This document shows positions 55,980-64,000 of a DNA stretch of 64,000 nucleotides, one piece after another. The stretch is from CAWCWK01 sp963842125 (GTDB taxonomy: Bacteria; Pseudomonadota; Alphaproteobacteria; Rhizobiales; CAWCWK01). The first letter of the stretch is position 1; the number at the start of each line of letters is the position of its first letter. The translations under genes were made by a program, and so were the position numbers. The stretch lies in contig CAWJFE010000001.1 in assembly GCA_963842125.1 (NCBI GenBank), positions 558,001-622,000 of the forward strand, in the 5' to 3' direction. Below the pieces are notes generated by a model, which had not been told where the DNA came from, ran no database searches, and saw nothing but the letters and a program-made list of their open reading frames with translations.

Positions 55980-57190
55980 TGGCCGAGACACGCGCCCTCA
56001 AGACGCCGCTCGGCCTCAAGCTCGCCACCAACGGCTTTTTGATCTTCTGGCTCCTGCTGGCGGCCTTCCCGCTGGTGTGGATCATGGTGATGAGCTTCAA
56101 GCTGCCGCTCGACGCCTTTGCCGAGAACCCGCTCGACGTGCTCTTCGGCCCGGTCACGCGCGGGGCCGTGGGCGGGCTCTCGCTCGTCGACATCGTCGTC
56201 GGCGTCGCGGCGCTCTACGGTTTCTACAAGCTCGCCTTCGGGCGGGGCCCCGGCATGGCGCGCACGCTTGGCGTCGGCGGCCAGGTCTGGCTCGGTTGGA
56301 TCGCCACCGCCATCGCGCTCGCCCTCGGCTTCGCGATCACCTTCGTGATCGTGCTGCCCTTCCTTCTCAGCCTCGTCGATATGATCTTGGGTGCCATTCC
56401 GGGCGTCCGGCTGCTGGTCGAGCCCTTGATCGGCGCGACGACGCAGCACTACACCGCCGTCTGGGTGGAGAACGGCTTCTATCGCCAGTTCATCAACTCG
56501 CTCATCATCACGGCGGGCGTGGTGACGATCTCGCTCACCGTCGGCACGCTGGCCGGCTATGCGCTGGCCCGCACCGGCACATCGCTCGCCTTCTGGCTCC
56601 TCATCGCGGCGCTCATCTTTCGCGCCCTCCCCCATTCCGTCCTCGTGACGGGCTACCTGCCCTATTTCATCACCTCGGGGCAGTGGATGCAGCCCTTGTG
56701 GGACTGGCCGTTGACGGGCTGGTTCTTCGGCCTCTTCTCCGACGAGGCGCCGACGCTCTACGGCATGCGGCTCGCCGTCATCATCGTCCTCGTCTCGATC
56801 AACCAGCCCTTCACGATCTGGATGCTGCGCTCCTTCTTCCAGAACATTCCGGCCGAGCTCGACGAGGCGGCCCGCGTCGACGGCTGCTCGCATTTCGAGG
56901 CCTTCTGGCGGGTCATCATGCCGGTCATGTGGCCGGGCGTCATCACGACCGGGCTCTTCTCGTTCCTTCTCGCCTATAACGACTATCTCGTCACCGCCCT
57001 CCTTCTCGACGGCACGACGCGCACCATGGTCCCGGCCATCACGCAATATTTCAACATGGAGACGACGACGACCGATCAGGTCGAGGCCGTCGCGGCGGCC
57101 GTCTCGATCACGGCGCCCTTGTTCATCCTCGTCATGGTCTTCCAGCGCCAGATCGTGTCGGGCCTCACGGCCGGCGCGGTGAAGGGATGA
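55976..57190 (+). CDS. ABC transporter permease, MalG type, with extra membrane block
   Basis: A 404-residue permease; MalG-type proteins are usually 270-300. The first helix (FLIFWLLLAAFPLVWIMVMSF) is followed by DAFAENPLDVLFGPVT, where the normal sequence is interrupted by roughly 110 residues with two or three hydrophobic segments. The family pattern resumes at HYTAVWVENGFYRQFINSL and continues to the EAA loop (LDEAARVDGCSHFEAFWRVIMPVM). ATG at 55976 overlaps the upstream stop, with GAGGAG six bases before it. Confidence 0.9.
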   Translation: MMAETRALKTPLGLKLATNGFLIFWLLLAAFPLVWIMVMSFKLPLDAFAENPLDVLFGPVTRGAVGGLSLVDIVVGVAALYGFYKLAFGRGPGMARTLGVGGQVWLGWIATAIALALGFAITFVIVLPFLLSLVDMILGAIPGVRLLVEPLIGATTQHYTAVWVENGFYRQFINSLIITAGVVTISLTVGTLAGYALARTGTSLAFWLLIAALIFRALPHSVLVTGYLPYFITSGQWMQPLWDWPLTGWFFGLFSDEAPTLYGMRLAVIIVLVSINQPFTIWMLRSFFQNIPAELDEAARVDGCSHFEAFWRVIMPVMWPGVITTGLFSFLLAYNDYLVTALLLDGTTRTMVPAITQYFNMETTTTDQVEAVAAAVSITAPLFILVMVFQRQIVSGLTAGAVKG

Positions 57191-57723
57191 GCGGCGCAAA
57201 GGCAGGGGCGAGACCCGAGCAGGGCGCCCTCACCCGCGACAACGACCTCACGAAGACCGACGAGACGGTCCGCACGGTCGATGCCATGGTCGACGGCCTC
57301 AACGATCACGACATCGATGGCATGGGCCGCTTCTTCGCGCCCGACTTTCGCTGGATGGGCAATGCCGGCTGCGGCACCAAGAACGGCCTCGCCGAGTTCC
57401 AGAACAACTGGCAGCGCCCCTTCCAGGCCGCCTTCTCCGACAAGGTCTGCATCGACGAGGCGCGCCTCGCGCAAGGCGAATGGATGGCCGCCTTCGGGCG
57501 CCAGGAAGCGACCCATTCCGGCACCTTCATGGGCATTCCGCCGACGGGCCGGCGCGTGGAGATCCGCTACATGGACTTCTGGAAGGTCACGGACGGACGC
57601 ATCGCGGACAATTACGTGATGGTCGATTTCCCGCACGTGATGCGCCAGCTAGGCGTCGATCCCTTCGGAGGCGAAGGCTGGGAGGCCTATGACGACGGCA
57701 CGCGGACGCCGCCCCGACCGTAA
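57187..57723 (+). CDS. SnoaL-like (NTF2-fold) polyketide cyclase/ester cyclase family protein
   Basis: A 178-residue protein of the NTF2-like superfamily. Signature stretches are NDHDIDGMGRFFAPDFRW near the N-terminus and SGTFMGIPPTGRRVEIRYMDFWKVTDGRIADNYVMVD, matching the SnoaL/ester-cyclase pattern. The ATG overlaps the permease stop (ATGA), so it is co-translated with the ABC transporter and probably acts on the imported compound. The reaction is unknown. Confidence 0.82.
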   Translation: MSGAKAGARPEQGALTRDNDLTKTDETVRTVDAMVDGLNDHDIDGMGRFFAPDFRWMGNAGCGTKNGLAEFQNNWQRPFQAAFSDKVCIDEARLAQGEWMAAFGRQEATHSGTFMGIPPTGRRVEIRYMDFWKVTDGRIADNYVMVDFPHVMRQLGVDPFGGEGWEAYDDGTRTPPRP

Positions 57724-57747
57724 CCGGGTCGGGCGAGGCACGCGCCG

Positions 57748-57951
57748 TCAGCGACCGGCCGTGCTGGTGCCGATCAGACGGTAGAGCGGGCAGAAGCGCA
57801 CCAGCGCCGTCAGGATGAGCACCCAGCCGATGGCGGCCAGAAGCCAGACGACCCAGCCCTCGGTATAGAGATAGGCGACGACGACGAGGGCGAGGCCGAC
57901 GACGATCCGCAGGATGCGGTCGGTACTGCCGATGTTGGCGGTCTTGAACAT
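57748..57951 (-). CDS. DUF2892 (YgaP transmembrane-like) protein
   Basis: A 67-residue membrane protein. It has the DUF2892 layout: FKTANIGSTDRILRIVVGLALV, a second hydrophobic segment (WVVWLLAAIGWVLILTAL) and the closing FCPLYRLIG with the conserved Cys-Pro. Family members are often linked to rhodanese domains and sulfur handling. ATG at 57951 has GAGGAG nine bases upstream. No rhodanese gene is adjacent. Confidence 0.85.
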   Translation of the reverse strand: MFKTANIGSTDRILRIVVGLALVVVAYLYTEGWVVWLLAAIGWVLILTALVRFCPLYRLIGTSTAGR

Positions 57952-58222
57952 GACGGGTTCTCCTCGATCGAGCGGGCGCGAGCACCCCACGGCCTTGCGC
58001 GTCGTTCGGGCACGCAGGGTCTCGCGATTCGCGAAACCGTAGCAGGCCCGGCCGCCCCGCGTCTTGCGCAGGATCAAAACATGCGTGCGGGAAACGCGCG
58101 TGCTGGAAGAGAGGCAGTCGCGAAGACCGGAGCGGCCCCGGGGGATGCGTCACCCGCGGCCCTCTCCAAAGTTCGGCCGCGCGCCTATATAGAAGGCCTC
58201 CCTACAAGAGCGAGCCCGTCCG

Positions 58223-58882
58223 ATGTTCTTCTCCCGCAAGCCCCTCGCCGTCACCGCCCCCGATCAGGCCCTGCCCGGCCGCGACGCGGCGATCCCGACC
58301 GCCGTCCGCCATGCCGTCAACGGCACCGACCTCAAGGCCCCGCTCACCGACGGGCAGGCCGAGATCGTCGTCGCGCTGGGCTGCTTCTGGGGCGCGGAGC
58401 GTTTGTTCTGGCAGTTGCCGGGCGTCGTCTCCACGTCCGTCGGCTATGCCGGCGGCACGACGCCCAACCCGACCTACGCGGAAGTCTGTTCCGGCGAGAC
58501 GGGCCACACCGAGGTCGTCCGCGTCGTCTACGATCCGGCCGAGATAACGCTCGATCAGCTCCTCAAGACGTTCTGGGAAGGCCACGACCCGACGCAGGGC
58601 ATGCGACAGGGCAATGATGTCGGCACGCAGTACCGCTCGGCCATCTACACGTCGAGCGACGAGCAGCTCGCCGCCGCGAAGGCCTCCAAAACCGCCTACG
58701 AGGTGCAGTTGAAAGCCCAAGGCTTCGACGCCATCACCACCGAGATCGCGCCCGCCGGACCCTATTACTACGCCGAGGCCGACCACCAGCAATATCTCCA
58801 CAAGAACCCGCGCGGCTATTGCGGGCTCGGCGGCACGGGCGTCACGTGCCCGATCGGGGTCGGGGTCGAGGCGGCGGAGTGA
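58223..58882 (+). CDS. msrA: Peptide methionine-S-sulfoxide reductase MsrA
   Basis: A 219-residue MsrA. The active-site motif GCFWG (53-57, catalytic C54) and VGYAGGTTPNPTYAEVCSGETGHTEVV are diagnostic; the C-terminal resolving Cys lies in GYCGLGGTGVTCP. It repairs methionine-S-sulfoxide. The N-terminal 45-residue extension before the catalytic domain is typical of alphaproteobacterial forms. The stop overlaps the methyltransferase start (GTGA). Confidence 0.96.
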   Translation: MFFSRKPLAVTAPDQALPGRDAAIPTAVRHAVNGTDLKAPLTDGQAEIVVALGCFWGAERLFWQLPGVVSTSVGYAGGTTPNPTYAEVCSGETGHTEVVRVVYDPAEITLDQLLKTFWEGHDPTQGMRQGNDVGTQYRSAIYTSSDEQLAAAKASKTAYEVQLKAQGFDAITTEIAPAGPYYYAEADHQQYLHKNPRGYCGLGGTGVTCPIGVGVEAAE

Positions 58883-59574
58883 GCTCCGGCGCAGCCGCCG
58901 TCGCGGCGGCCTTCGACCGTGATGCGCCGGACTACGATGCCGCGCGGCGGCGCCTCGTCCCCTGCTTCGACGATTTCTATGGCGCAGCCCTCGATGCCGT
59001 CGCCGAAGCCGATCCTGGAGCGGCACCCCGCATGCTCGACCTCGGCGCGGGTACGGGCCTCCTCTCGGCGCTTCTCCTACGGCGCTTCCCGGACGCTTCG
59101 CTATCGCTGATGGATGCCAGCGACGCCATGCTGGAAGGCGCGCGTCGGCGGTTGTCCGAGGTGGACGGCATCGCCTTCGAGGTCGCCGATTTCGGCGCCG
59201 CGGCCCTTGGCGGGCCATGGACCGCGATCGTCTCTGCGCTCGCCATTCACCATCTCGAGGACGACGCGAAGCGCGCCCTCTTCGCACGCGTGGCGGTCGC
59301 GCTCGCCCCTGGCGGCGTCTTCGTCAACGCCGAACAGGTCGCTGGTCCGACACCGGCGCGAGACGCCGCCGATGCGCGCAAATGGATGACCGAGATCACC
59401 GCGCTCGGCTCCGATGCCGACGAGATTGCGGCAGCCGGACGCCGGATGGCGCACGACCGCTGCGCCAGCGTCGAGGATCAGCTCCGCTGGATGCGAGACG
59501 CCGGACTTCGCGACGTGGACTGCACCTACAAGAATGGCCGCTTCGCCGTGATGACGGGCCGCGCGCCCGACTAG
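58879..59574 (+). CDS. Class I SAM-dependent methyltransferase
   Basis: A 231-residue methyltransferase. Motif I is MLDLGAGTGLLSALLLRRFP, motif II/post-I has LSLMDASDAML, and motif IV region IVSALAIHHLEDDAK fits small-molecule methyltransferases of the UbiE/Methyltransf_25 type. GTG at 58879 overlaps the msrA stop. The TAG stop is contained in the CTAG end of the repeat that follows. The substrate is unknown. Confidence 0.83.
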   Translation: MSSGAAAVAAAFDRDAPDYDAARRRLVPCFDDFYGAALDAVAEADPGAAPRMLDLGAGTGLLSALLLRRFPDASLSLMDASDAMLEGARRRLSEVDGIAFEVADFGAAALGGPWTAIVSALAIHHLEDDAKRALFARVAVALAPGGVFVNAEQVAGPTPARDAADARKWMTEITALGSDADEIAAAGRRMAHDRCASVEDQLRWMRDAGLRDVDCTYKNGRFAVMTGRAPD

Positions 59575-59676
59575 AGCGCGTCCGGTTCCTCTCCATTCAC
59601 CGAACGCGCTCCAGCGCTTGGTTTGTGCGCAGTTCCTTACGATGCGGTGCTATCGCACCTCCGCTGGAACGGCTCG
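59571..59676 (+). repeat. CTAG-bounded dispersed repeat, full copy
   Basis: A copy of the element at 29537-29644 in the opposite orientation: hairpin of AGAGCGCGTCCGGT and ACCGAACGCGCT, then GCAGTTCCTTACG, the hairpin GCGGTGC-TATC-GCACC and GGAACGGCTCGAG. It begins in the CTAG that holds the stop codon of the methyltransferase gene. Confidence 0.9.
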
Positions 59677-59711
59677 AGGTCGGTTCCTGCCTACGTTGGC
59701 TCGACCCTTAT

Positions 59712-59765
59712 CCTCACCTCCTCGTCATCCTTAGGTCGGTGCCCGAGAATGACGAGGAGGTGAGG
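59712..59765. repeat. 17-bp perfect inverted repeat, short form of the GGGCACCGACCC element
   Basis: CCTCACCTCCTCGTCAT (59712-59728) pairs perfectly with its inverse at 59749-59765 across a loop holding GGTCGGTGCCC. The loop and inner arms match the ends of the elements at 27863 and 63703, so this looks like an internally deleted copy. It lies between convergent genes and could terminate both. Confidence 0.85.
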
Positions 59766-59798
59766 TTGCTTACCGGACCGGGCTTTGCTGGAACCGCT

Positions 59799-60767
59799 CT
59801 AGTTCAGGCGCACCCTCGGCAAAGGCACCGCCACCCGGATCGGTGCGCCGCCGGCGGTAAGGACGTTGCGGCAGGCGTTGGGGAGGCCGGCAAGGGTCAG
59901 CGGGGGCTTGGGCTTGGCGGGTGCGGCGCCGGGCTTGGGGGTCCAGGGCTCGTCGGAGAGCCAGTAGGCGAGCGCACCGCCGCAGCCCGTGCCGGCCGGC
60001 GGCGGGTTCTGGTTCTGGCACTGGCTCGCGCCGGCCGGGCAGTTGAGGCGGACGTGGAAGTGGTAGTGGTGGCCGTACCAGGGCCGCACGCGGCGCAGCC
60101 AGTCGGTCTCCCCGCGCCCAAGCTGCGGAGCCATGCGGCACAGACCCTCTTTGATGGCCGGATGGACGAAGATGCGCGCCACCCGGTCGTCGGAGGCGGC
60201 GCGCTTGATGATCGAGGCGTGGTCGCGGGTGAACTTCGCGGTGTCGAGCGTGCGGGTGCCCTCCTTCAGCATCGAGGTCGCGCTGATCTCCTCGCGCTCC
60301 CTGTCGGAGAGACGCCGGTCGGGCATCTCCGTCAGCCAGATATCGGCGTCGAGGCCGATCTGGTGGCTGGCATGGCCGGTCAGCATCGGCCCGCCGCGCG
60401 GCTGGCTGAGATCGCCGACGAGAAGCCCGTTCCAACCCACGCCCGGCGCATCGGCCGCGAGATCGCGCAGGAAATCGACCAATTCGGGATGGCCCCAATT
60501 GCGGTTGCGGCTGAGGCGCATGGCCTGCCAGGTCGGACCGTCTTCTTCGAGCCTCTCGGCGCCCGCGACGCAGCCCTTGGCATAGGAGCCGTAGGGGGCG
60601 GGCGTCATCGGAGCCGCATCGACTGCCGCGCCGAAGAGCTGTTTGGCCGGCGTCTGGGCGAGCGCGCCCGTCGCCGTCAGCGCTGCGAGGCCGAGCGCGC
60701 CGAAGAGGGCGGGGAGCCGGCGAGGATCGGGTCGAAGGCGATCGGGTATGGGCAGGGACAGGGGCAT
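59799..60767 (-). CDS. mepA: Penicillin-insensitive murein endopeptidase MepA
   Basis: A 322-residue periplasmic LAS metallopeptidase that cuts peptidoglycan cross-links. A signal peptide ends TATGALA before QTPAKQLFG. Zinc-site motifs are GHASHQIGLDADIW (with H135 and D142 as probable ligands) and PWYGHHYHFHVRL. Several Cys positions match the family, including the C-terminal extension. ATG at 60767 has GAGGTG eight bases upstream. The TAG stop lies in a CTAGAGC sequence continuous with the intergenic repeats. Confidence 0.94.
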   Translation of the reverse strand: MPLSLPIPDRLRPDPRRLPALFGALGLAALTATGALAQTPAKQLFGAAVDAAPMTPAPYGSYAKGCVAGAERLEEDGPTWQAMRLSRNRNWGHPELVDFLRDLAADAPGVGWNGLLVGDLSQPRGGPMLTGHASHQIGLDADIWLTEMPDRRLSDREREEISATSMLKEGTRTLDTAKFTRDHASIIKRAASDDRVARIFVHPAIKEGLCRMAPQLGRGETDWLRRVRPWYGHHYHFHVRLNCPAGASQCQNQNPPPAGTGCGGALAYWLSDEPWTPKPGAAPAKPKPPLTLAGLPNACRNVLTAGGAPIRVAVPLPRVRLN

Positions 60768-61054
60768 GGGCGGGCACCTCGTTGCAGGGCGGCCGGAGGA
60801 GAGCGGACGTCGCCAGGCAGTCTGCCGCGCCGCTGTCGGGCCGGCAAGCCGAACGCGGGCATAGGAAGGCTCGCATGCGCGGCGGCTCACCCGAAGTCAT
60901 CGAAATAACCGATTGTTGAGTTCGGTTTTTCATCAGTTCTATGCGAGATCGGGTTGGCGCATGTTGCCCTTGTCAGCGGGGCCGAGCGGCTCCCTCCCGA
61001 ACCGGAGACCGGCGCTCACGAGGCGCCATACCAACCAACCGAAGGATTTCAGTC

Positions 61055-61387
61055 ATGACCATCAAGACCCTCGCCATCGCCGCCGTTGCCGCCCTCACCA
61101 TTGCCGGCTCCGCCTCCGCAGCCTCGATCAACGATGAGAACCGGCTGCGCGATCTCTCCGCGCCCGCCTTCTCGGCCGGTGTGTCGGCCACGGTCTTCGA
61201 GGGCCGCCTCAGCCAGGAGCCGGTCGGCTTCTCGATCAACGACGAGAACCTGCAGCGCTCCCATTCGGCACCCAACTTCACCGACGGCGCATCAGGCCGC
61301 ATCGTCGAGGGCCGCGCATCGGCCAACCCGTCCGCCATCTTCATCAACGACGAGAACCGCGACCGCTTCGATACGTTCGAGCGCTAG
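61055..61387 (+). CDS. Small secreted protein with 36-residue INDEN repeats
   Basis: A 110-residue protein that I do not recognise. A signal peptide (LAIAAVAALTIAGSASA) is followed by INDEN at residues 25-29, 61-65 and 97-101, exactly 36 apart. Other repeated positions are SAP (35-37 and 71-73) and EGR (49-51 and 85-87), so two full units of the form INDEN-SAP-F-EGR and a third partial unit make up the mature chain. No cysteines are present. ATG at 61055 has AAGGA nine bases upstream. A strong terminator follows, so it is a single-gene transcript. Confidence 0.82.
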   Translation: MTIKTLAIAAVAALTIAGSASAASINDENRLRDLSAPAFSAGVSATVFEGRLSQEPVGFSINDENLQRSHSAPNFTDGASGRIVEGRASANPSAIFINDENRDRFDTFER

Positions 61388-61470
61388 GGTTCAGCCGCCC
61401 CGCAACGCCCCCCACCTCCAACTGCGCAGAAGGAGCCCCGCAAAGTCGTTTCCTCCCTATCCCAACCTTG

Positions 61471-61503
61471 AAGGCCTCGCTCGTCCGAGCGGGGCCTTTT
61501 TTT
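61471..61503 (+). terminator. Rho-independent terminator after the INDEN-repeat gene
   Basis: A stem of AAGGCC-CGCTCG with CGAGCG-GGCCTT (one internal mismatch) and a 2-base loop runs into a tract of seven T. This is the strongest terminator in the window. Confidence 0.92.
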
Positions 61504-61642
61504 CGTGTCCTGCGTCGGCACGACACGCCCCCGGTCCGCGCGCTTCGCCATCGCCTGCCTTGACGGATCGAAGCGCAGTCTGTTGTGCTGTCGCCCGGGG
61601 CACGCGGAGGACGAGGGACGCGCGCGCCCGAGCCGGAGGCGA

Positions 61643-62470
61643 ATGACCCGACCGATGATGCCCGCCCATCCGCCCGCGCACGGCACGCAGTCCGCACCGG
61701 AGACGCGCCGCCGTCGAATGCCGGTCGTCGAAAGGCATCGCCGGATGCGCGATCGCGGCGCCCCGCTCACCCTTGCCGGACTACTCGCGGGGCTGACGCT
61801 CGGCCTTTCGCCGGCCGAGGCCGTCATCATCGACGGGGAGAGCCGGCGCACGCTCGGCGCGGCCGAGCGCACGCTCTATGCCGCCACCGGCCGGCTCGAC
61901 TGCGCCGGCACGATCAGCACGGCCCAGCTGACGGGATCGTCCTCCGTCATCACCTCCGTCGCACATGGATTCTATGCCAAGGGCGGGCGCCCGCGCACCG
62001 ATTTCGGACGCTGCACCTTCCGGGTCGCCGGGCGCACCTATCGGATCGACGCGTCGAGCGTGACCGTCGGCTCGACCAATCCCTATCGCGCCGCCGGCAC
62101 GTCCGACTGGGCCGTCGCGCGGCTGACCGAGGCCGTGCCCGGCGTCGCGCCCTACGAGGTCGCGCGCGCATCGAGCGGCGTCACCCTCGTCGCGCAGGGC
62201 CATTCCAATTGGCGGCGCGGCACGCGCAGCATCGAGACCTGCCGCGCCCGCTCGCGTGGGGCGGAGATCGCCATCGACTGCGATACCGGCCAGGGCGCCT
62301 CGGGTGCCGCCTTTCTGGTGCCGGGCACGCGGCGCATCTTCGGGCTCTTCGTCGGCTTCCGCTCCAGCCAGCCCAATCGCTCGGCCGCCTTCGATGCGCG
62401 CTCCCACCACAATTACGGCGTCGCCATCCGGGGCGCCCTCGCCGCCGCGATCAGGCGGCTGGCTCGCTAG
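61643..62470 (+). CDS. Secreted trypsin-like serine protease
   Basis: A 275-residue S1-like protease. An Arg-rich start and hydrophobic segment (LTLAGLLAGLTLGLSPAEA) form the export signal. The catalytic triad is visible as H108 (SVAHGFY), D155 (SDWAVARL) and S220 (GQGASGAAFL). Several cysteines could form disulfides. The mature domain is short and of the V8/trypsin-like exported type seen in alphaproteobacteria. ATG at 61643 has GGAGG; the in-frame ATG at 61718 would give a shorter signal. It follows the INDEN gene but is separated by a terminator. Confidence 0.82.
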   Translation: MTRPMMPAHPPAHGTQSAPETRRRRMPVVERHRRMRDRGAPLTLAGLLAGLTLGLSPAEAVIIDGESRRTLGAAERTLYAATGRLDCAGTISTAQLTGSSSVITSVAHGFYAKGGRPRTDFGRCTFRVAGRTYRIDASSVTVGSTNPYRAAGTSDWAVARLTEAVPGVAPYEVARASSGVTLVAQGHSNWRRGTRSIETCRARSRGAEIAIDCDTGQGASGAAFLVPGTRRIFGLFVGFRSSQPNRSAAFDARSHHNYGVAIRGALAAAIRRLAR

Positions 62471-62637
62471 CTATCGGGGCCTCGAGGGCGCCGGGCATCG
62501 CGCCGTGCTCAAGGGCACGAAACCACGGGCGGGATCGCGCGTTGGTCTTCCGGTCAGTCTCTCATCGGCCTGGTCGATAGGTCTGAACGCAATTTCGTCT
62601 CTGGTGGCCGAGGCTTGCACGGCTCACCTTGAGGCTC

Positions 62638-63657
62638 ATGATAGAGCACACCCACGCGCCAACGGCGCCGAGCCATCGGAGCGACGCCATCCACGCCGGC
62701 ACCGACGCTACGCAGCCCGACACGGCATCCCGCATCACGGCGCGCCAGGATCCCTCCGTGCCGGCCGACGCCGCGACTCGCAGCGGTCTCGACGTGCGGG
62801 TCTGGGGCGCGCGTGGCTCGATCCCCTTTACGGGACCGGACGTGCTGCGCTATGGCGGCGATACGGCCGGCGTCGAGCTGCGAATGCCGGACCGGGTCGT
62901 CTATTTCGACGCCGGCTCGGCCGCGCCCCGCAGCGGCAAGGCGATCCTCGCCGACGGCATTCGCGAGATCGACCTCTTCCTCAGCCATGTCCACTACGAT
63001 CATATCATGGGCATGCCCTTCTTCGCGCCCATCTTCTGCCCCGACGTGCGCCTGCGCGTCTGGTATGGCGGCGCGGAGACGGACGAGGGCGTGAAGGCGG
63101 TGATCGGTCGCTATTTCGAATCGCCCTATTTCCCGGCCTCCATCAACTGCATCGGCGCCGACATCTCCTTCCACGCCTTCCGGCCGGGAGACGCGCTCGA
63201 GGTCGCCGATACCGCCATCGAGACGGCCCCGCTCAAACATCCGGACGGCGCGACGGGTTTCCGGGCGACGCGCGGCGGGGCGAGTTTTGCCTACATCACC
63301 GATTTCGAACAGGATGGCGGCGCGGGCGACACCTCGGTCGTGAGGCTCGCCCAAGACGCCGACTTGGCCTTCCTCGACGCGACCTTCACGCCGGACGACT
63401 ACTTCCCCTGCGCCGGCTGGGGCCATGCCCATTGGCGGGCCTGCGGCGAGTTGGCCGAACAGGCCGGCGCCAAACGCTGGGGCCTCTTCCACCACAAGCA
63501 CGACCGGACCGACGACGCGATGGACCGGATCGTACGCGAGGCGCGGGCCGAGTTTCCCAACGCCTTCGGCGTGGCCTCCGGCCAGCGCTTCGCCCTCCCC
63601 GGCTCCGCGCCCATCGCCCGAACCAACCCGGCCCCGCGCGCCATGGTGTCCGCCTAG
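62638..63657 (+). CDS. MBL-fold metallo-hydrolase
   Basis: A 339-residue metallo-beta-lactamase-fold protein. The metal motif is SHVHYDHIMG (H117, H119, D121, H122). Further ligands are likely in AFLDATFTPDDY and GWGHAHW, with FHHKHDRTDD near the C-terminus. The domain start RVWGARGSIPFTGPDVLRYGGDT resembles PhnP/cyclic-nucleotide-phosphodiesterase-like members. The first 48 residues are low-complexity. The TAG stop lies in CTAGAGCCGTTCC, the edge of the following repeat region. Confidence 0.82.
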   Translation: MIEHTHAPTAPSHRSDAIHAGTDATQPDTASRITARQDPSVPADAATRSGLDVRVWGARGSIPFTGPDVLRYGGDTAGVELRMPDRVVYFDAGSAAPRSGKAILADGIREIDLFLSHVHYDHIMGMPFFAPIFCPDVRLRVWYGGAETDEGVKAVIGRYFESPYFPASINCIGADISFHAFRPGDALEVADTAIETAPLKHPDGATGFRATRGGASFAYITDFEQDGGAGDTSVVRLAQDADLAFLDATFTPDDYFPCAGWGHAHWRACGELAEQAGAKRWGLFHHKHDRTDDAMDRIVREARAEFPNAFGVASGQRFALPGSAPIARTNPAPRAMVSA

Positions 63658-63702
63658 AGCCGTTCCTGCAAAGGTCGGCTTCGACCCCTACCCTCTCCTC
63701 GT

Positions 63703-63880
63703 CGTCATTCTCGGGCACCGACCCGAGGATCCGTAAGCAGCGATCGCCTTGCTCTGATCGTAGGCGAAGCGTCGCAAAACGTGCGTGTGATGGGTCGGGA
63801 GGCCGGACGTCGGTCCCGCCAATCGCGCCCCTGGATTCTCGGATCGGTGCCCGAGAATGACGGCAGGAGGCGAAGTCGCC
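63703..63880. repeat. Dispersed repeat with GGGCACCGACCC inverted ends, copy 2
   Basis: The left arm (63703-63732) and right arm (63833-63862) are inverted versions of TCTCGGGCACCGACCCGA. The interior of about 100 bases shares GATCGCCTT and TCTGATCG-GGCGAA segments with the copy at 27863-28035, and both are followed by a TCGCC end. The whole 63658-63946 gap consists of this element and flanks. Confidence 0.8.
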
Positions 63881-63946
63881 TGCCAGACCAGACTGTGGTG
63901 AAGGCACTCTCAGGTTCGAGTTTTGACTTTGGGCTAAGGCCAAGCC

Positions 63947-64000
63947 CTACCAGGCCGCGCGCAGGCGGTCGACGAGCCAGAGGCCGGCGCGGCCGAGGGG
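63947..64000 (-). CDS. 3' tip of an unidentified minus-strand gene
   Basis: Reading inward from the right edge, the frame gives PLGRAGLWLVDRLRAAW followed by TAG at 63947-63949. The amphipathic, Arg/Leu/Trp-rich end could be the C-terminal helix of a LysR-type regulator or another protein. The fragment is too short to name. Confidence 0.35.
   Translation of the reverse strand, partial: PLGRAGLWLVDRLRAAW

Overview
The window is a high-GC, densely coded stretch of an alphaproteobacterial chromosome, most likely Hyphomicrobiales (Rhizobiales). The reasons are the gene order bamE / ubiquinol-cytochrome-c chaperone / DUF177 / plsX / fabH / ihfA / merR, the order secA / parvulin / argJ / GNAT / mutT, the flagellar set containing a DUF6468 protein and a MotE-like protein, and palindromic CTAGAGC-type intergenic repeats. 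Genus cannot be fixed from the sequence alone. I see no rRNA, tRNA, CRISPR array, insertion sequence or prophage.

Layout. 1-8 kb: the 3' end of a GH31 glycosidase, a secreted Trp-rich repeat protein, and two c-di-GMP proteins (PAS-GGDEF-EAL and GAF-EAL) flanking an overlapping dehydrogenase pair that resembles SlcC/ComC of sulfolactate metabolism. 8-12 kb: a double cupin, then an overlapping MetE-C-like / HIT / alpha-beta hydrolase operon. 12-16 kb: argJ, GNAT, mutT and a Flp pilin in one direction, plus a second GNAT and a periplasmic parvulin. 16-28 kb: secA, a cupin, the H+-pyrophosphatase hppA, bamE, and the plsX-fabH-ihfA-merR cluster. 28-29.5 kb: UDP-glucose dehydrogenase broken by a one-base insertion. 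29.6-43.2 kb: flagellar genes in three units: flgB-flgC-fliE-fliQ-fliR-flhB (minus), fliO-fliP (plus), and fliL-fliM-DUF6468-motE-like-TPR protein (minus). 43.8-50.3 kb: copC-copD, a fused TRAP permease broken by a one-base deletion and overlapping psuK-psuG (pseudouridine catabolism), and an SDR. 50.3-57.7 kb: an iron-type ABC permease, then a five-gene sugar-type ABC operon ending in a SnoaL-like protein. 57.7-64 kb: DUF2892 protein, msrA, a methyltransferase, mepA, a small secreted protein with exact 36-residue INDEN repeats, a secreted trypsin-like protease, an MBL-fold hydrolase, and the 3' tip of a minus-strand gene.

The most unusual items are: two genes each broken by one base; a paired GTTAACG plus GGCA-N5-TGCC module in front of two flagellar units; dispersed palindromic repeats whose terminal CTAG supplies the TAG stop of several genes; an 11-residue insertion beside the self-cleavage site of ArgJ; an ABC permease with an extra membrane block; a 24-bp tandem array between fliM and fliL; and the INDEN-repeat protein.

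All product names rest on reading the translated sequence and on remembered family motifs. No database search was possible.
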